A stretch of 64,000 nt of DNA. Source: Pseudeuparius sepicola. Its lineage: Eukaryota; Arthropoda; Insecta; Coleoptera; Anthribidae. This document shows positions 9,451-21,052 of this stretch, piece by piece. Below the pieces are notes generated by a model. The model did no database searches. It saw only the letters and a list, made by a program, of their open reading frames with translations, and was not told the DNA's origin. Location of the stretch: assembly GCA_963920635.1 (NCBI GenBank), contig OY987298.1:148526257-148590256 (forward strand), in the 5' to 3' direction. How positions within the stretch are numbered: the stretch's first letter is position 1; the number at the start of each line of letters is the position of its first letter. A program made the translations under genes and the position numbers.

Positions 9451-11400
9451 CTAAAAATAGAAATTATGTTTTTCTGGCACGGCCCTCTGAAAATTGTATT
9501 TAAAACATTTAGAAAATAGAACAGAAACTGTAAAAATTTTAATGAAATCGGCCCAAGCATTTCTTAGATAGTAATAACTTATTTTGCTTTCCAACAAGAC
9601 AAGAACGAAACAAATCCGTTAAGAAAAAAAACTAAAAATAGAAATTATGTTTTTCCGGCACGGCCCTCTGAAAATTGTATTTAGAACATTTAGAAAATAG
9701 AACAGAAACTGTAAAAATTTTAATGAAATCGGCCCAAGCATTTCTTAGATAGTAATAACTTATTTTGCTTTCCAACAAGACAAGAACGAAACAAATCCGT
9801 TAAGAAAAAAAAACTAAAAATAGAAATTATGCTTTTCTGGCATGGCCCTCTGAAAATTATAAGTATTTAGAACATTTAGAAAATAGAACAGAAACTGTAA
9901 AAATTTTAATGAAATCGGCCCAAGCATTTCTTAGATAGTAATAACTTATTTTGCTTTCCAACAAGACAAGAACGAAACAAATCCCTTAAGAAAAAAAAAC
10001 TAAAAATAGAAATTACGCTTTTCTGGTAGGGCCCTCTGAAAATTGTATTTACAACATTTAGAAAATAGAACAGAAACTGTAAAAATTTTAATGAAATCGG
10101 CCCAAGCATTTCTTAGATAGTAATAACTTATTTTGCTTTCCAACAAGACAAGAACGAAACAAATCCGTTAAGAAAAAAAAACTAAAAATAGAAATTATGC
10201 TTTTCTGGCACGGCCCTCTGAAAATTATAAGTATTTAGAACATTTAGAAAATAGAACAGAAACTGTAAAAATTTTAATGAAATCGGCCCAAGCATTTCTT
10301 AGATAGTAATAACTTATTTTGCTTTCCAACAAGACAAGAACGAAACAAATCCCTTAAGAAAAAAAAACTAAAAATAGAAATTACGCTTTTCTGGTAGGGC
10401 CCTCTGAAAATTGTATTTACAACATTTAGAAAATAGAACAGAAACTGTAAAAATTTTAATGAAATCGGCCCAAGCATTTCTTAGATAGTAATAACTTATT
10501 TTGCTTTCCAACAAGACAAGAACGAAACAAATCCGTTAAGAAAAAAAAACTAAAAATAGAAATTATGCTTTTCTGGCACGGCCCTCTGAAAATTGTGTTC
10601 AGAACATTTAGAAAATAGAACAGAAACTGTAAAAATTTTAATGAAATCGGCCCAAGCATTTCTTAGATAGCAATAACTGATTTTGCTTTCCAACAAGACA
10701 AGAACGAAACAAATCCCTTAAGAAAAAAACTAAAAATAGAAATTATGTTTTTCTGGCACGGCCCTCTGAAAATTATATTTAGAACATTTAGAAAATAGAA
10801 CAGAAACTGTAAAAATTTTAATGAAATCGGCCCAAGCATTTCTTAGATAGTAATAACTTATTTTGCTTTCCAACAAGACAAGAACGAAACAAATCCCTTA
10901 AGAAAAAAAAAACTAAAAATAGAAATTACGCTTTTCTGGTACGGCCCTCTGAAAATTGTATTTACAACATTTAGAAAATAGAACAGAAACTGTAAAAATT
11001 TTAATGAAATCGGCCCAAGCATTTCTTAGATAGTAATAACTTATTTTGCTTTCCAACAAGACAAGAACAAAACAAATCCGTTAAGAAAAAAAAACTAAAA
11101 ATAGAAATTATGCTTTTCTGGCACGGCCCTCTGAAAATTGTGTTCAGAACATTTAGAAAATAGAACAGAAACTGTAAAAATTTTAATGAAATCGGCCCAA
11201 GCATTTCTTAGATAGTAATAACTGATTTTGCTTTCCAACAAGACAAGAACGAAACAAATCCCTTAAGAAAAAAACTAAAAATAGAAATTATGTTTTTCTG
11301 GCACGGCCCTCTGAAAATTGTATTTAGAATATTTAGAAAATAGAAATAGTAGTTAAGAAAAAATAAATAAAAACAGAAATTGTTTTTCTGGCCTGGCCCC
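9451..11400. repeat. ~182-bp tandem array with higher-order structure
   Basis: The marker CTAAAAATAG starts at 9451, 9632, 9814, 10000, 10182, 10368, 10550, 10730, 10913, 11095 and 11275, giving steps of 180-186 bp. A further degenerate unit follows to about 11400. Unit lengths 186 and 182 alternate near 9.8-10.5 kb as a 368-bp dimer repeated twice. The 10368-10913 block recurs 545 bp later as a trimer. Small ORFs that repeat in the array simply follow its period. A single diverged copy sits in the paralogous flank of gene A. Confidence 0.95.
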
Positions 11401-11502
11401 CTGAAAATTATATTTAGAACATTAGAAAATATAACAGGAATGGCAAATTTTTTTTAATAGTCATCTTTCATAGTATATATTATAGTTGTGAAGTATTAAG
11501 AC

Positions 11503-12690
11503 TCATTTATAAACCATCATGATGATTTCAGTGTCTATTTGTATCGGCGTTCGAGCTTTGAGTAGGGTCCATATCAATGGATTGTGTTTCAGACACAGCT
11601 TCATATTTTGGCTTCTTATTTTTGCTCTTACATGAACCACCAAGTTGTGCTTTTTCACTCCGATCTCCAAACCCGAGGTGTCATCGGGCTCCTCGACTTT
11701 TCCCTGATGTTTCTTTTCTCTATGAATTCTAAGTACATAAAAAGTGTAGTAGGCACAATGTGGGCAATTGAAAGGCTCTCTCGGTTTAATTTTATATTTC
11801 TTATAGAAATGTGCTGTGAACAATGATCGGGTACAGGAGAAATACTCTCATAAGTGACAACTAAAATCTATTTGCGGACATGAATCCTCTTTTCATGTCC
11901 TCTAACACTGGCCTTATTGTATGAACTATAATCGCAATTAGTGCATTTGTATCGCTTGTAAGAGAGGTCATTATGAACCTCAGCCTGGTGATCCAGCAAC
12001 CTCCATCGATTGTTAACTGCGAAAGAACACTTTTTGCATCTGTACCTATAGCTTCCCTCATGTACAGTTTTCACGTGCATTTTAATATAATGTTTGTTAG
12101 TAGTCTTAAACTGACAGGGCGGACATTTTATAGGTTCAACATCTCTGAGGTTGTGTTTTTCAAAGAGGTGTTCTGCCAGTCCTAGTTTGGATTCGTGAGA
12201 ATACTCGCAGAATTGACAACTAAACATTGAACCATGAGCGCTATTTTCATGTATTTTGACACTGTGCTTGTAAAATGAACTGAAGTCACACTTAAAGCAC
12301 TTGTGCGATTTGCACGTAGAGTCATTGTGAACCTCGGCTTGGTGCTTTAGCCAAGCTGCTTCAGTATTTACTTTGAAAGAACACTCTTCGCAGCTGTAGT
12401 TTTGTTCGTGTTTCGATTCCATGTGAGTTTTAAGGTGATGTTTATAAAACGTACGATATGGACATTGTTGACATGTCATCAATTGCTCGTCTTTGACTTC
12501 ATGTTTTTTATAGAGGTGTGATTTGTACGATCGTTTATCCTTGCAAGAGTACTCGCAAAATTTACAGTTAAATTGTCTTATAGCACAAACCTTCTTTTTG
12601 CGTAGTTTGACTTTGCACTTTTTGTATAAACTATAGTGGCAATTATTGGGATCTCCAGCAACAGCATCCCATTTTGTATCATCGAGGTTC
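11503..12690 (-). pseudogene. C2H2 zinc-finger gene B, 3' part disabled
   Basis: The exon starts at 12690 after a TTTCTTTGCAG acceptor, phase 2. About 274 codons (to 11868) carry eight fingers in the module order a-b-c-d-a-b-c-d, beginning FNCKFCEYSCK. After HVRK a one-base deletion (CCAG reduced to TAG relative to paralogue A) makes a stop. In the other frame the next finger reads FSCHL, then TGA where Cys is expected, then EYFSC. A finger FNCPHCAYYTFYVLRIHREKKH lacking internal residues and a tail follow to 11503. The eight-finger truncated protein could still be made. Closest relative is gene A, judged by finger order and shared 3' flank. Confidence 0.75.
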
Positions 12691-12725
12691 CTGCAAAGAA
12701 AGATAGTATCTTTAAATAAGGACAT

Positions 12726-13600
12726 TTCTGTGAAAACTAAATTAAATTAAACTAAGTGAATCTTCAGTGACTGTTCTAAGATAAAACTTAGGCAATATAA
12801 AATATTATTGATATATTAATACAATGGAGAAAGATAATATTATCAAATAATGTTTTTACTCGCTACAATTATTAGCATATGGAAACTCCCTCTTTATAGG
12901 TGTCCCTATCTAATGTAGTAAATATCAGTAGATAGTTGATGAAGATACTTTTGAATTTTAGAAGGGTAAACATATAAATTATCCCCATTATAATAATTAT
13001 AATAATTTATAAATGAATACGTGCGAAAAAATTCAAGGGGTGAATCTTTGAGTGATTCTAAGACCAAAAGTCTATATAAACATAGGTCCGCTAATGCTTC
13101 GTTTTCAAAATTCAGGGTGTCAAACATTTTTTAATAATTATTATAATTAAACAAAAAAATCGTTTATAGCAATTTTTAATTCTAGAATAATCTATTAATA
13201 TGGAAAAAATATCGGATATACCCTAGTTTTTGTTAATTGGTAGTTTTAATTTTTTATTATGTTGTCCCGGAGACATGCAATAAAGTGATTTTTATTTTTT
13301 TTTTCTCAAAAACGAAGCCGCAGATTTGCCTTGTTTTCGGATTCGTTACTGACATACCGTGGGTAAGTGTATCGTGTTTTTAAGTAGATTCACTTCCATG
13401 GCAACCTATGACCCAAGGAGTAATCCCTCACAAAAAAGGCTCAGTCCTGAACGAACGGTTGGAGCGAACATATAACATATTATTATATACTTCTTTGGAA
13501 TCGGAAAAAAGCGTAGAATTCAATAATCCATATACAAGGTGTTCTATTTAAAAAACTATAAGTTATGTCTGCCACGGCTTTCTAGAACACACTGTATAAG
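12726..13600. other. Intergenic DNA
   Basis: No gene recognised. A 73-codon minus-strand ORF at 12906-13127 has no family signature. The segment includes a short polyT run and unassigned single-copy sequence. Confidence 0.35.
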
Positions 13601-14030
13601 ATAGATAGATAGACAGATAGATAGGTATTTATTTGTTCAAAATAGTACACAGACAATGTAGAACAACATCAAAAAAACATACATACAAAAACAAAGTAAA
13701 ATAATTCATAAAACCATCCTTACTCTAGAATAAGAATTCCCCCACACTATAGTCACACCTATTTAGCAAGTACTTTTTTAATTCTGATTTAAAGTTTTTA
13801 ATATTTAGGCTTTTTAAATAAATTGTCAGTTTATTAAAAAAATTTATGGCATAATTTTGCAGTCCTTGATAGACAACCTTTGTGGTACACTGTTGAGTCA
13901 GTAAAACATCCGTAACGTAGGTGTGATTTCGTGCAGAATCGGGAAACGAATTATACTTATAATAAAAAAGAGCCACTTCAAATATATAAATATCCGGTAA
14001 GGTCAAAATATCATTCTGAATAAAAACACC
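13600..14030 (-). mobile_element. Non-LTR retrotransposon 3' end (5'-truncated)
   Basis: The minus-strand ORF 13725-14006 reads LPDIYIFEVALFYYKYN..., then FFNKLTIYLKSLNIKNFKSELKKYLLN and ends CDYSVGEFLF. It has the pattern of the C-terminal tail after a LINE reverse transcriptase (H.Y.T....., Y.FFNKL...LK.L....FK..LK.YLL....YSV.EFL). Downstream on the minus strand is a short 3' UTR that ends in a tetranucleotide run, GATAGATAGA... in plus orientation near 13602-13626. LINEs commonly end this way. Confidence 0.7.
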
Positions 14031-14182
14031 TTTACAGCTCTCACCCTGCTTAAGTCCATATACAGCGTGTCCATTTAGTATTCCCTTCTTCGATTGTGGC
14101 TATACTTTTAAGGATAAAAAAAATCGGTTCGGGGGATCCAAATAAGGGAAGATGGAGCACATTTTAAAATTAATTTGGTATA

Positions 14183-14564
14183 TACAGGGTGTTCCAAAAA
14201 AGTGTGGCGACAAAAAAATAAATTTTTTTAAATGGAATGACCCGATTTTTTTTATCGCAAATGAAGCATATCAAAGTACAGTATACATCCCTAAATTATT
14301 TCCGCTTCCATCTGCGGCGTTGCCAAGTAATAATTTTTTTAATGTATTTTTTGCTAAATATCAACCGTTCATTAATATTGCTATATTTTTCTTTCGGCTT
14401 GATTTTTTCTCTTGAAACTTTGGTTGTGGATTTACACTTAACCATTTTATTAATGACTAAGAACCAAGTTGAAAATTTTTGTACAGGATGTTTCACTTTT
14501 TTCCGCCAAAACTCCGACATTTTCAAATTTAATTTACTATTTTTTTTCAAATGGAACACCCTAT
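14183..14564. mobile_element. Element with TACAGGGTGTTCC-type ends
   Basis: The left end TACAGGGTGTTCCA and right end TGGAACACCCTATA are inverted. Beyond these about 13 bp the arms diverge, so this is either a degraded member of the foldback family or a chance pairing of two fragments. The internal ORFs have no recognised domain. Confidence 0.45.
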
Positions 14565-14589
14565 ATCTAACATTTCTATTGGATTCGAG

Positions 14590-15180
14590 CATTCATTCAG
14601 CTTTAATTTACCTAAGAAGAACCTACTGAAGAACTTTATATGACTCATGTGGTTTATTTGCCTCGGCCAGAGGCCTCGGCAACTAAATTCCACATGAGTC
14701 ATAAAAAGAACTTCAGTGCCGAGGTACATATTATATATTTTTTGAAATCGGAAAAAAAATGTCGTATTAGGCCAGAAAATAATAATAATGGATCACCCGT
14801 CCATGAACCGACTACGCGCGGCGTTGCTTGACTTTGACGATCGCTCTACCTAGGTCAAGTATGACGAGACACCAAACTGCTGCTTCTTATGCAGCCTACA
14901 CAACAAATCTATTGATATTCAAATTTACTAAAATATGTATACCGAAGGATTGCGCTTCTATAGGAAACAATTTCGCAATGTGTACGAAAAGTTAAAAGGG
15001 CCTTTATCGGCCGGGTTTTGAATATTTGGTCACTTTTGATGGGCGATTTCTCCGCGTCTGACGTTTGATGTTTACATCTCGCCAAGGCCTAGTTATTGAA
15101 AAAATCGTACAATAATGTAGCCCATTATTGTACGATTTCTGTGCTTTTAATGACGATTTTGGGACACTTTAATGCCAATT
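14590..15180 (+). repeat. Dispersed repeat with internal hairpin, copy 1
   Basis: It shares long similarity, in inverted orientation, with 62690-63600. The hallmark is a hairpin with arms TATGACTCATGTGG and CCACATGAGTCATA (about 14639-14702). Further on are the blocks GTTGCTTGACTTTGA, CGCAATGTGTACGAAAAGTTAA, GTTTACATCT and TAGCCCATTATTGTACGAT. A second small hairpin lies at about 15105-15137 (CGTACAATAATG / CATTATTGTACG). Confidence 0.7.
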
Positions 15181-15239
15181 TCAAGAAAAAGATTTTTTAT
15201 TTTTCTTATTATTATTTGGTGCCTATTTATTTATCATAT

Positions 15240-15500
15240 TTTCTACATATAAACATGGACCGTTTAACCATTATTAAGTATATGGAATATTTAGATGGAT
15301 CAAAACATTCCAAATGTGTTTATGAAGAACATGTTCTGAATACAGGTCATGTTATTTTATGTGGAAGAACAAGGGAAACTGTCAATAAAATAAGGGCACA
15401 CATTTGTATGCATTATGTTTACAATCAAATGCAATAAGTGAACATCCTCATCAAATAACAGGATATTGCTTTATGATTAGAATAGTCCCTGTCTGAAACT
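15240..15500 (+). pseudogene. Decayed transposon-type coding fragment
   Basis: From ATG 15255 the frame reads MDRLTIIKYMEYLDGSKHSK, then CVYEEHVLNTGHVILCGR, and stops at 15437. The +1 frame continues with SEHPHQITG. The pattern Y.DGSKH.K.VYEEHVLN.GHVI.CG followed by PH.I.G resembles a domain that I recall from insect transposon-like genes encoding YqaJ-type exonucleases. The match is from memory and unverified. The frame change indicates decay. Confidence 0.35.
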
Positions 15501-16904
15501 CTGTTTAGTACTTGTCAACCATATAAGACTATGTATGCGGAAGGTTGAACTCTGCTTGCTTTTCTCTGAGGGTGTTGAAGGACTACCTGCGGTGGAGAAC
15601 TGTGCTTTCTGCCTACTATGCTAATTTTTATTCTGTCCTTCGGTACATGAGACTCTTGTAGGGGGACATTCAGAGGCTTGAATGTCCTGACATTTCTAGG
15701 TGTATATATTTATGATGCATCATGTTTCTCTTTGAAAACTTTTCACTTTTCGAGCACTACTACTAAGTCAACTTTAGAAAATAAAGTCTTTTTGACTGAT
15801 TTTGAACTTGAACAAAACCAGAAAATATAAAACAACAAAACAACAAAATGGCTTGGATGGCCCATAGACTAGTTCAGCATTGAGCCTAGAGGGGGGCGTA
15901 TTATATTCAATGGCGTATACATTTCTGCATTTTGTGGTGTAAACAAAAAATTGTGATGAAAATGAAATACGACCCAGGCACCCCTGCCTTATCAGTTGGT
16001 ATGAACAAAATTACCAATGTGTCTATTCTGCAGTCCCGGGGTTATTCGGCAGAACGACTATACAAGAACTTTGGAGTAAATCTAATATCCAAACTCAAAG
16101 TTACAAAATTATAATAAAGTCGTTTGTTGGTGCCAATTATTTTTTGAGAAATAAATATATAAAGCTCATTTTAATTGCACCGAATTAAGTTTATTGGGCA
16201 TATACAGTTGATATGTTCATAAATGTATATACGAAAGAGAAGTGACCCTTTCTGCAGACCTGTACTGCGGACTTTCTTAATTTTGAAGCATTTGAACTGG
16301 TTAAACGAAGAGTCTGAACGAACCTTGCTTAGAAGTTTTTGAACGAATCTCGACTGTTAGAGTCGGCGCACCATTTGAATAACACTCCGAATACACAAGC
16401 GTGAACACTAATAGCAACATTAATATTAAAAATTTTTTATTCAGTAGCTAAAAATAACAAGTTAACTACAAAATTTTGCTCAAGAATAAACAACCCTAGA
16501 AACTAGGTGGTCTTTAAACCTTAAATTGTCTTTCCCCCATACTATAAATAATAATAATAAACTATAATAATAATCAATAATAGTAACAAAATAATAGTAA
16601 TAATAATAAACAACAACAATAATAATAATAATAATAATATCCATCTACAGTAGCGGTGCTGGAGTACTTCGAGAACCTAAGTAAATATTAAAAATAGACC
16701 CCCCCTACAACATTATGTATTTAAAAATTTGTATAAGAAAAAATACATCATAACAGTTAATAACAGTCTTCTTATTTAATATATATATTTTTAAATATTC
16801 CACAACAAACATAATATAAAATAAAAAATATATTTTTTCCAATATCTAACAGAACAGTTAAGTAAGAAGAAACGAGGCTCAACTGATGAACTAAAAAGGC
16901 GGCT
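15501..16904. other. Intergenic DNA with AAT microsatellite
   Basis: No gene recognised. An interrupted (AAT)n microsatellite with related trinucleotides lies at about 16543-16650. A 60-codon ORF at 15932-16114 has no family signature. Confidence 0.4.
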
Positions 16905-18515
16905 TCATCTTACAGCTTGGATAACATTAAGCTTAATTATTATAGTGTTGTCATATAAAATCTTGGTATATACTTTGATGAGCAATTAAGTTTTAATATA
17001 AACACTATTGTACTTAAGTAAGAAGTTGTATGGGCACTCGTTATCTCTCTGCTGGAATATGGATCAGTGATCAGGTGTCCCTATTATTTGAACAATTGTC
17101 TAGATCTTGAAAGAGCGCAGAATAAATTTATTAGGTTTTATCTTTACAAACTTCAGATAAAAATTCCTGATGACCATATACAGGGTGTCCCGTTAATAAT
17201 GGTCCATAGACATATGCACATATTTGGGGCCAAAATATGACAATTGAGGCCAATATGCCTTATAGAAATGTTGTTGGTTTGCGTTGAAGTTCATTTTTTG
17301 AAATTGAATTATGGCCACATCTCCCAAAATAATCAAGATGCTGAGCTGAAATTTGGCACTGCTGTGTTTTTGAGGATGGAGAATAAGCAGAAAATGTCAG
17401 TTTCTACGTATCTCACAGAGGGCGCCACTTGCGCTGTTTTTGGATCAAGCTTTTACTCTTAACTTTTTTGAGGTTATCTTTTTGGTCTTTCAGGGCCATC
17501 ACTTTAGAGCATCTTTTCATTCTGTAACAAAAAGGTAGGTACTCTTGTTTCATAACGATAAAATCAACCGTTTGTGTTGAAATTGGCAAAATGTGCCCCG
17601 AAACACCTGTAGACTCCAACATTCGAAAAATAAAATTTTTACCTACCACTTTCAAATGTTACAGATTCACTGTACCACTTAAAGTGAGAAAAAAATTGCT
17701 ATGAACAATGTACCAAAAATGTTTTGTTTTCAAAATGGAACGGATTGAAACTTGGCAAAATTTGGTGTTTCGACCAATGCCCATCTGGCATTTTTTTCTT
17801 CATTTTGAATGTACAGTTGATTTGTAACATTTGAAAGTGGTAGCTGAAAATTTTATGTTTTGAATATTGGTGTTAACAGGTGTTTCGGGGCACATTTTGC
17901 CAATTTCAACGCAAATGGTTGATTTTATCGTTATGAAACAAGAGTACCTTTTTGTTACAGAATGAAAAGATGCTCTAAAGTGATGGGCCTGAAAGACCAA
18001 AAAGATAACCTCAAAAAAGTTAAGAGTAAAAGCTCGATCCAAAAACAGCGCAAGAAATTGACATTTTTAGCTTATCCCCAAAAACACAGCAGAGCCAAAT
18101 TTCAGCTCAGCAGCTTGATTATTTTGGGAGATGTGGCCATAATTCAATTTCAAAAATGAACTTCACCGCCCTGTATCTCTTAAACAAACAACATTTCTAT
18201 AAGGCATTAGACTCAATCGTAATATTTTGGCCCCAAATATGTGCAGTTGCTCTATGGACTATTATTAACGGGACACCCTGTATATATGACGATGCATGGG
18301 GTGTTTTAAATATCTCAAAGGCCTATTCATAGTGATCTATTGTTTGTATTTAAATTTTTGAATGGCCAGGTGATACATCCCAAACTCCTTAATAGAATCT
18401 CATTCAATGTTCCATCGCGTAATTGAAAATTAACCGGTTATTTTCTTTACCTTATAATGGCACCAACTACGCTATGCACTCGCCTGTTGAAATAATAATA
18501 ATAATAATTCTCACC
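16905..18515 (+). mobile_element. LINE reverse transcriptase C-terminal remnant, interrupted
   Basis: Two pieces of one LINE flank an inserted foldback element. The 5' piece (16905-17178) translates with one frame change to NIKLNYYSVVI, NLGIYFDEQL, LVRSWALVISLLEYGSVI and ERAQNKFIRFYL, the usual region after the RT active site. The 3' piece (about 18320-18424) reads RPIHSDLLFVFKFLNGQVIH and LLNRISFNVPSRN, then stops. It ends in an (AAT)n tail near 18492-18511, a common LINE 3' terminus. The frameshifts show it is dead. Confidence 0.7.
17179..18282. mobile_element. Foldback element (TACAGGGTGTCCC ends) inside the LINE
   Basis: The ends are TACAGGGTGTCCCGTTAATA and its complement at 18263-18282. 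The inverted arms extend about 450 bp: CAAAATGTGCCCCGAAACACC on the left matches its complement at about 17876-17900, and ATTTTGGGAGATGTGGCCAT on the right mirrors the left arm. The flanking TATA on both sides fits a TA target. Long ORFs inside are symmetrical shadows. No transposase. Confidence 0.85.
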
Positions 18516-19435
18516 CTCACAATACTCCACTAAGAGTACCCCAGAAGCAACCACAAGCTTGTGCGGGGGAGGGGGGCAATTACTATTATTTTGTCTTCGT
18601 TGCCATTTGCGGCTAGGGCCGACTTTTTCCCGATAGAACTAGGATAGCATTCGCTCAAGTACTACGGAAAACCCTAGAAAACCGTAGTAATCCCAGTGAG
18701 TGTAGGACAATTAGTAAATCACATGGATAAAGCTATTTAGGAGCAATACCATGAACCCACATTTGTCCAGCGCTCTTGGCCATAGCGGTGTTTTTCTTTA
18801 AAGACATGTGCATGTGCATGCCCCCGCCTCGACATCGGTTCGAACCAAAGTTGATCGAAGGCAGAAAAACATGCAGTCTAAAAAGTCGGCGCCGGTACGA
18901 GCGACACCACCAAGACTATAAATACTAAGGGTATTAAAATTTCCCTTTGTTTAAACTGTTTGCAGGAGCCATAACCCATAACTACTGTGCAAACAAATTA
19001 ATTTTTATGGCACTAACATTTATAAATGATGGGATATTAAATAGTTTTAATTTCTAAACGGGGTAAATCATAAAAAATGCCGAAAATGTGTTTTATGGAA
19101 TAGAAACTTGAAACTTGATTGTTGCGCTTATGTTTTAATTCTCTACAACTTTTCATATTACATGTTTTGTCTAAAATTAAAAATAAGGGTACTTTTACTC
19201 TTTACAAATTAAACCAAATAAATTGTAATTTCTTACAATTCTTAGGACCCGATACTAAGTTGTGGTATAGATATTTTAATTTAGTTATTAGTTTTTACAT
19301 CAAATTTTAAGCAAAATATTTGGTGTAGTGTGCGGAAATTTCAACAATGGTTCTGACAGTCTATGTGTAGCTTTGTCTATGTTGATAATTATTTCACAGT
19401 ATCCACTTGTATTGGCAGTTGCAATTCGAGTATCT
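18516..19435. other. Intergenic, gene C 3' side
   Basis: No gene. About 18960-19140 is paralogous to about 24070-24180 plus 24555-24620 (GCAGGAGCCATAA, ATTAATTTTTATGGCACT, TTATGGAATAGAAACTTGAAACTT). It preserves the empty site of the MITE at 24205-24554. Confidence 0.55.
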
Positions 19436-20996
19436 TTAGTCAGACATGTTACAATACTCATTCAAAATTAAACGTTCTTCCTCGTCGCCAATGGCTTGTG
19501 TTTCGGACACTGTTTCACACTTTGGCTTCTTCAATTTTGCTTTTACATGAACTGCTAATTTGTGTTTTTTTACATTCTTCTTTGAACTCGAACACTTGGA
19601 GCTCTTGGCATCATCGTGCTCCTCAACTTGATGCTTTGTCAGGTGAGACATTCTATTAGTTGCAAAAGAACATTTCTCACAAGCAAAGGCACTCTGTTTC
19701 CCATGCCGCACTTTGACGTGCTTGATAAGTTTAGCATTGTGGAAAGTGTCATAAGCACAATACGCACATTTGAAAGGCTCTACATCTTTAACATTATGTT
19801 TCTTATATAGGTGTGTTCTGAACGACGGTCGGTCACAGGAAGAATACTCGCATAAGTGACAACTAAAGTCTGGTTTGTGGGCATGTATCCTCCTTACATG
19901 TTGTCCAACACTGCACGGGTTGTATGAACTATAATCGCAATTGGTGCACTTGTATGGCTTGCACGAGAGGTCATTGTGAACCTCAGCTTGGTGGCGCAGC
20001 CACCTCCATCGAATATTAACTGCGAAAGAACACTTTTCGCAACTGTAGGCAAAGCCTCCCATGTGTACCACATTCACATGCCGATTAATGTTTCCTATAA
20101 AAAAACTACTATGCTGACAGTGGGGACATTTGAAAGGTTCCCTATCTCTGTCATTATGTTTCTTCCAGAGGTGTGCTCTGTATGCCGATTGGTCACAGGA
20201 AGAATACTCGCAGAATTTACAACTAAAGACTGGTTTGCCAGCATGAATCCTTTCATGCCCTTTAACATGGGCCCGTGAATATGAACTATAATCGCAATTA
20301 GTGCACTTGTATGGTTTGAACGAGACGTCATTGTGAACCTTAGCTTGGTGATTCAGCAACCGCGATCGATTATTAACTGTGAAAGAACACTTTTTGCAAC
20401 TGTACCTATAGTTTCCCTCATGTACCGTTTTCACATGCTCTTTCATACGATATTTATTTGAAGAATTATAGTGACAGTGAGGGCACTTTAAAAGTTGTAC
20501 ATCTTTGAATAAAGCATCACTGTGGACCTTGGGGTTGAGGATGTGAATCTGCCTGGCATGTCGTTTGATAGTGATCATATCATATGAAGTGAAATCGCAC
20601 TTAGGACATTTGTGTGGAATGCACGAGGAGTCGTTGTGTACTTTAGCTCGGTGCTCTAGCAAGGCTGCTTCAGTATTTACTTTGAAAGAACATTCTTTGC
20701 AACTAAAGTATTTCTCGTGTTGCGATCTCACATGATTCTTAAGTTCACTCTTAAAAAATGTATGATATGGACATTGCTGGCATTTCAGCGGCTGTTCGTC
20801 TTTGACTTCATGTTTCTTATAGAGGTGTGATTTGTATGATCGTGAATCTTTGCAAGAGTACTCGCAAAATTTACAGTTAAACTGCCGTTTAACATAGATC
20901 TTCTTTTTGTGTAGCTTGATTTCGAACTTTTTGTCTGAACTGCCTTCACAATTAAGATCTCCAGCATCAGCATCCTGATTTTCATCATCGAGGTCA
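19436..20996 (-). CDS. C2H2 zinc-finger protein C, intact terminal exon
   Basis: The exon starts at 20996 after a CTTCCTTTGCAG acceptor, phase 2, and is open for about 520 codons to 19436. An acidic leader (DLDDENQDADAGDLNCEGSS) precedes 14 intact fingers that begin FNCKFCEYSCK. The four-type module order is broken once: after finger 4 an a-type finger is lost, leaving PKVHSDALFKDVQ before LKCPHC. A basic, serine-rich tail (SSKCSSSKKNVKKH) precedes the conserved acidic terminus ending LILNEYCNMSD. An ATG-initiated reading continues upstream to 21052 (MYVWSISNELFNNS), so an unspliced start is possible though less likely. With E, one of only two copies without visible damage. Likely nuclear nucleic-acid binding; no target known. 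Confidence 0.85.
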
Positions 20997-21052
20997 CTGC
21001 AAAGGAAGGTACTATTGTTAAAGAGTTCATTACTGATAGACCAAACATACAC

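Noticed and set aside
9906..11204. Four similar 67-codon minus-strand ORFs (MLGPISLKFLQ...)
   Set aside because: They repeat with the ~182-bp array and are AT-rich shadow translations of the satellite; no domain and no start context.
9451..11400. CRISPR-like array
   Set aside because: Units are contiguous ~182-bp tandem repeats without unique spacers, in a eukaryotic context.
12906..13127. 73-codon minus-strand ORF as part of the LINE at 13.6-14.0 kb
   Set aside because: No recognisable LINE motif, and it lies beyond the tetranucleotide tail of that LINE.
14237..14629. 130-codon plus-strand ORF rich in Phe, Leu and Ile
   Set aside because: AT-rich hydrophobic translation over repeat sequence with no homology signature and an overlapping antisense ORF of similar length.
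17413..18159. ORFs 17413-17655 (-), 17800-18042 (-) and 17962-18159 (+) sharing residues
   Set aside because: They mirror one another because they lie in the two arms of the foldback element.
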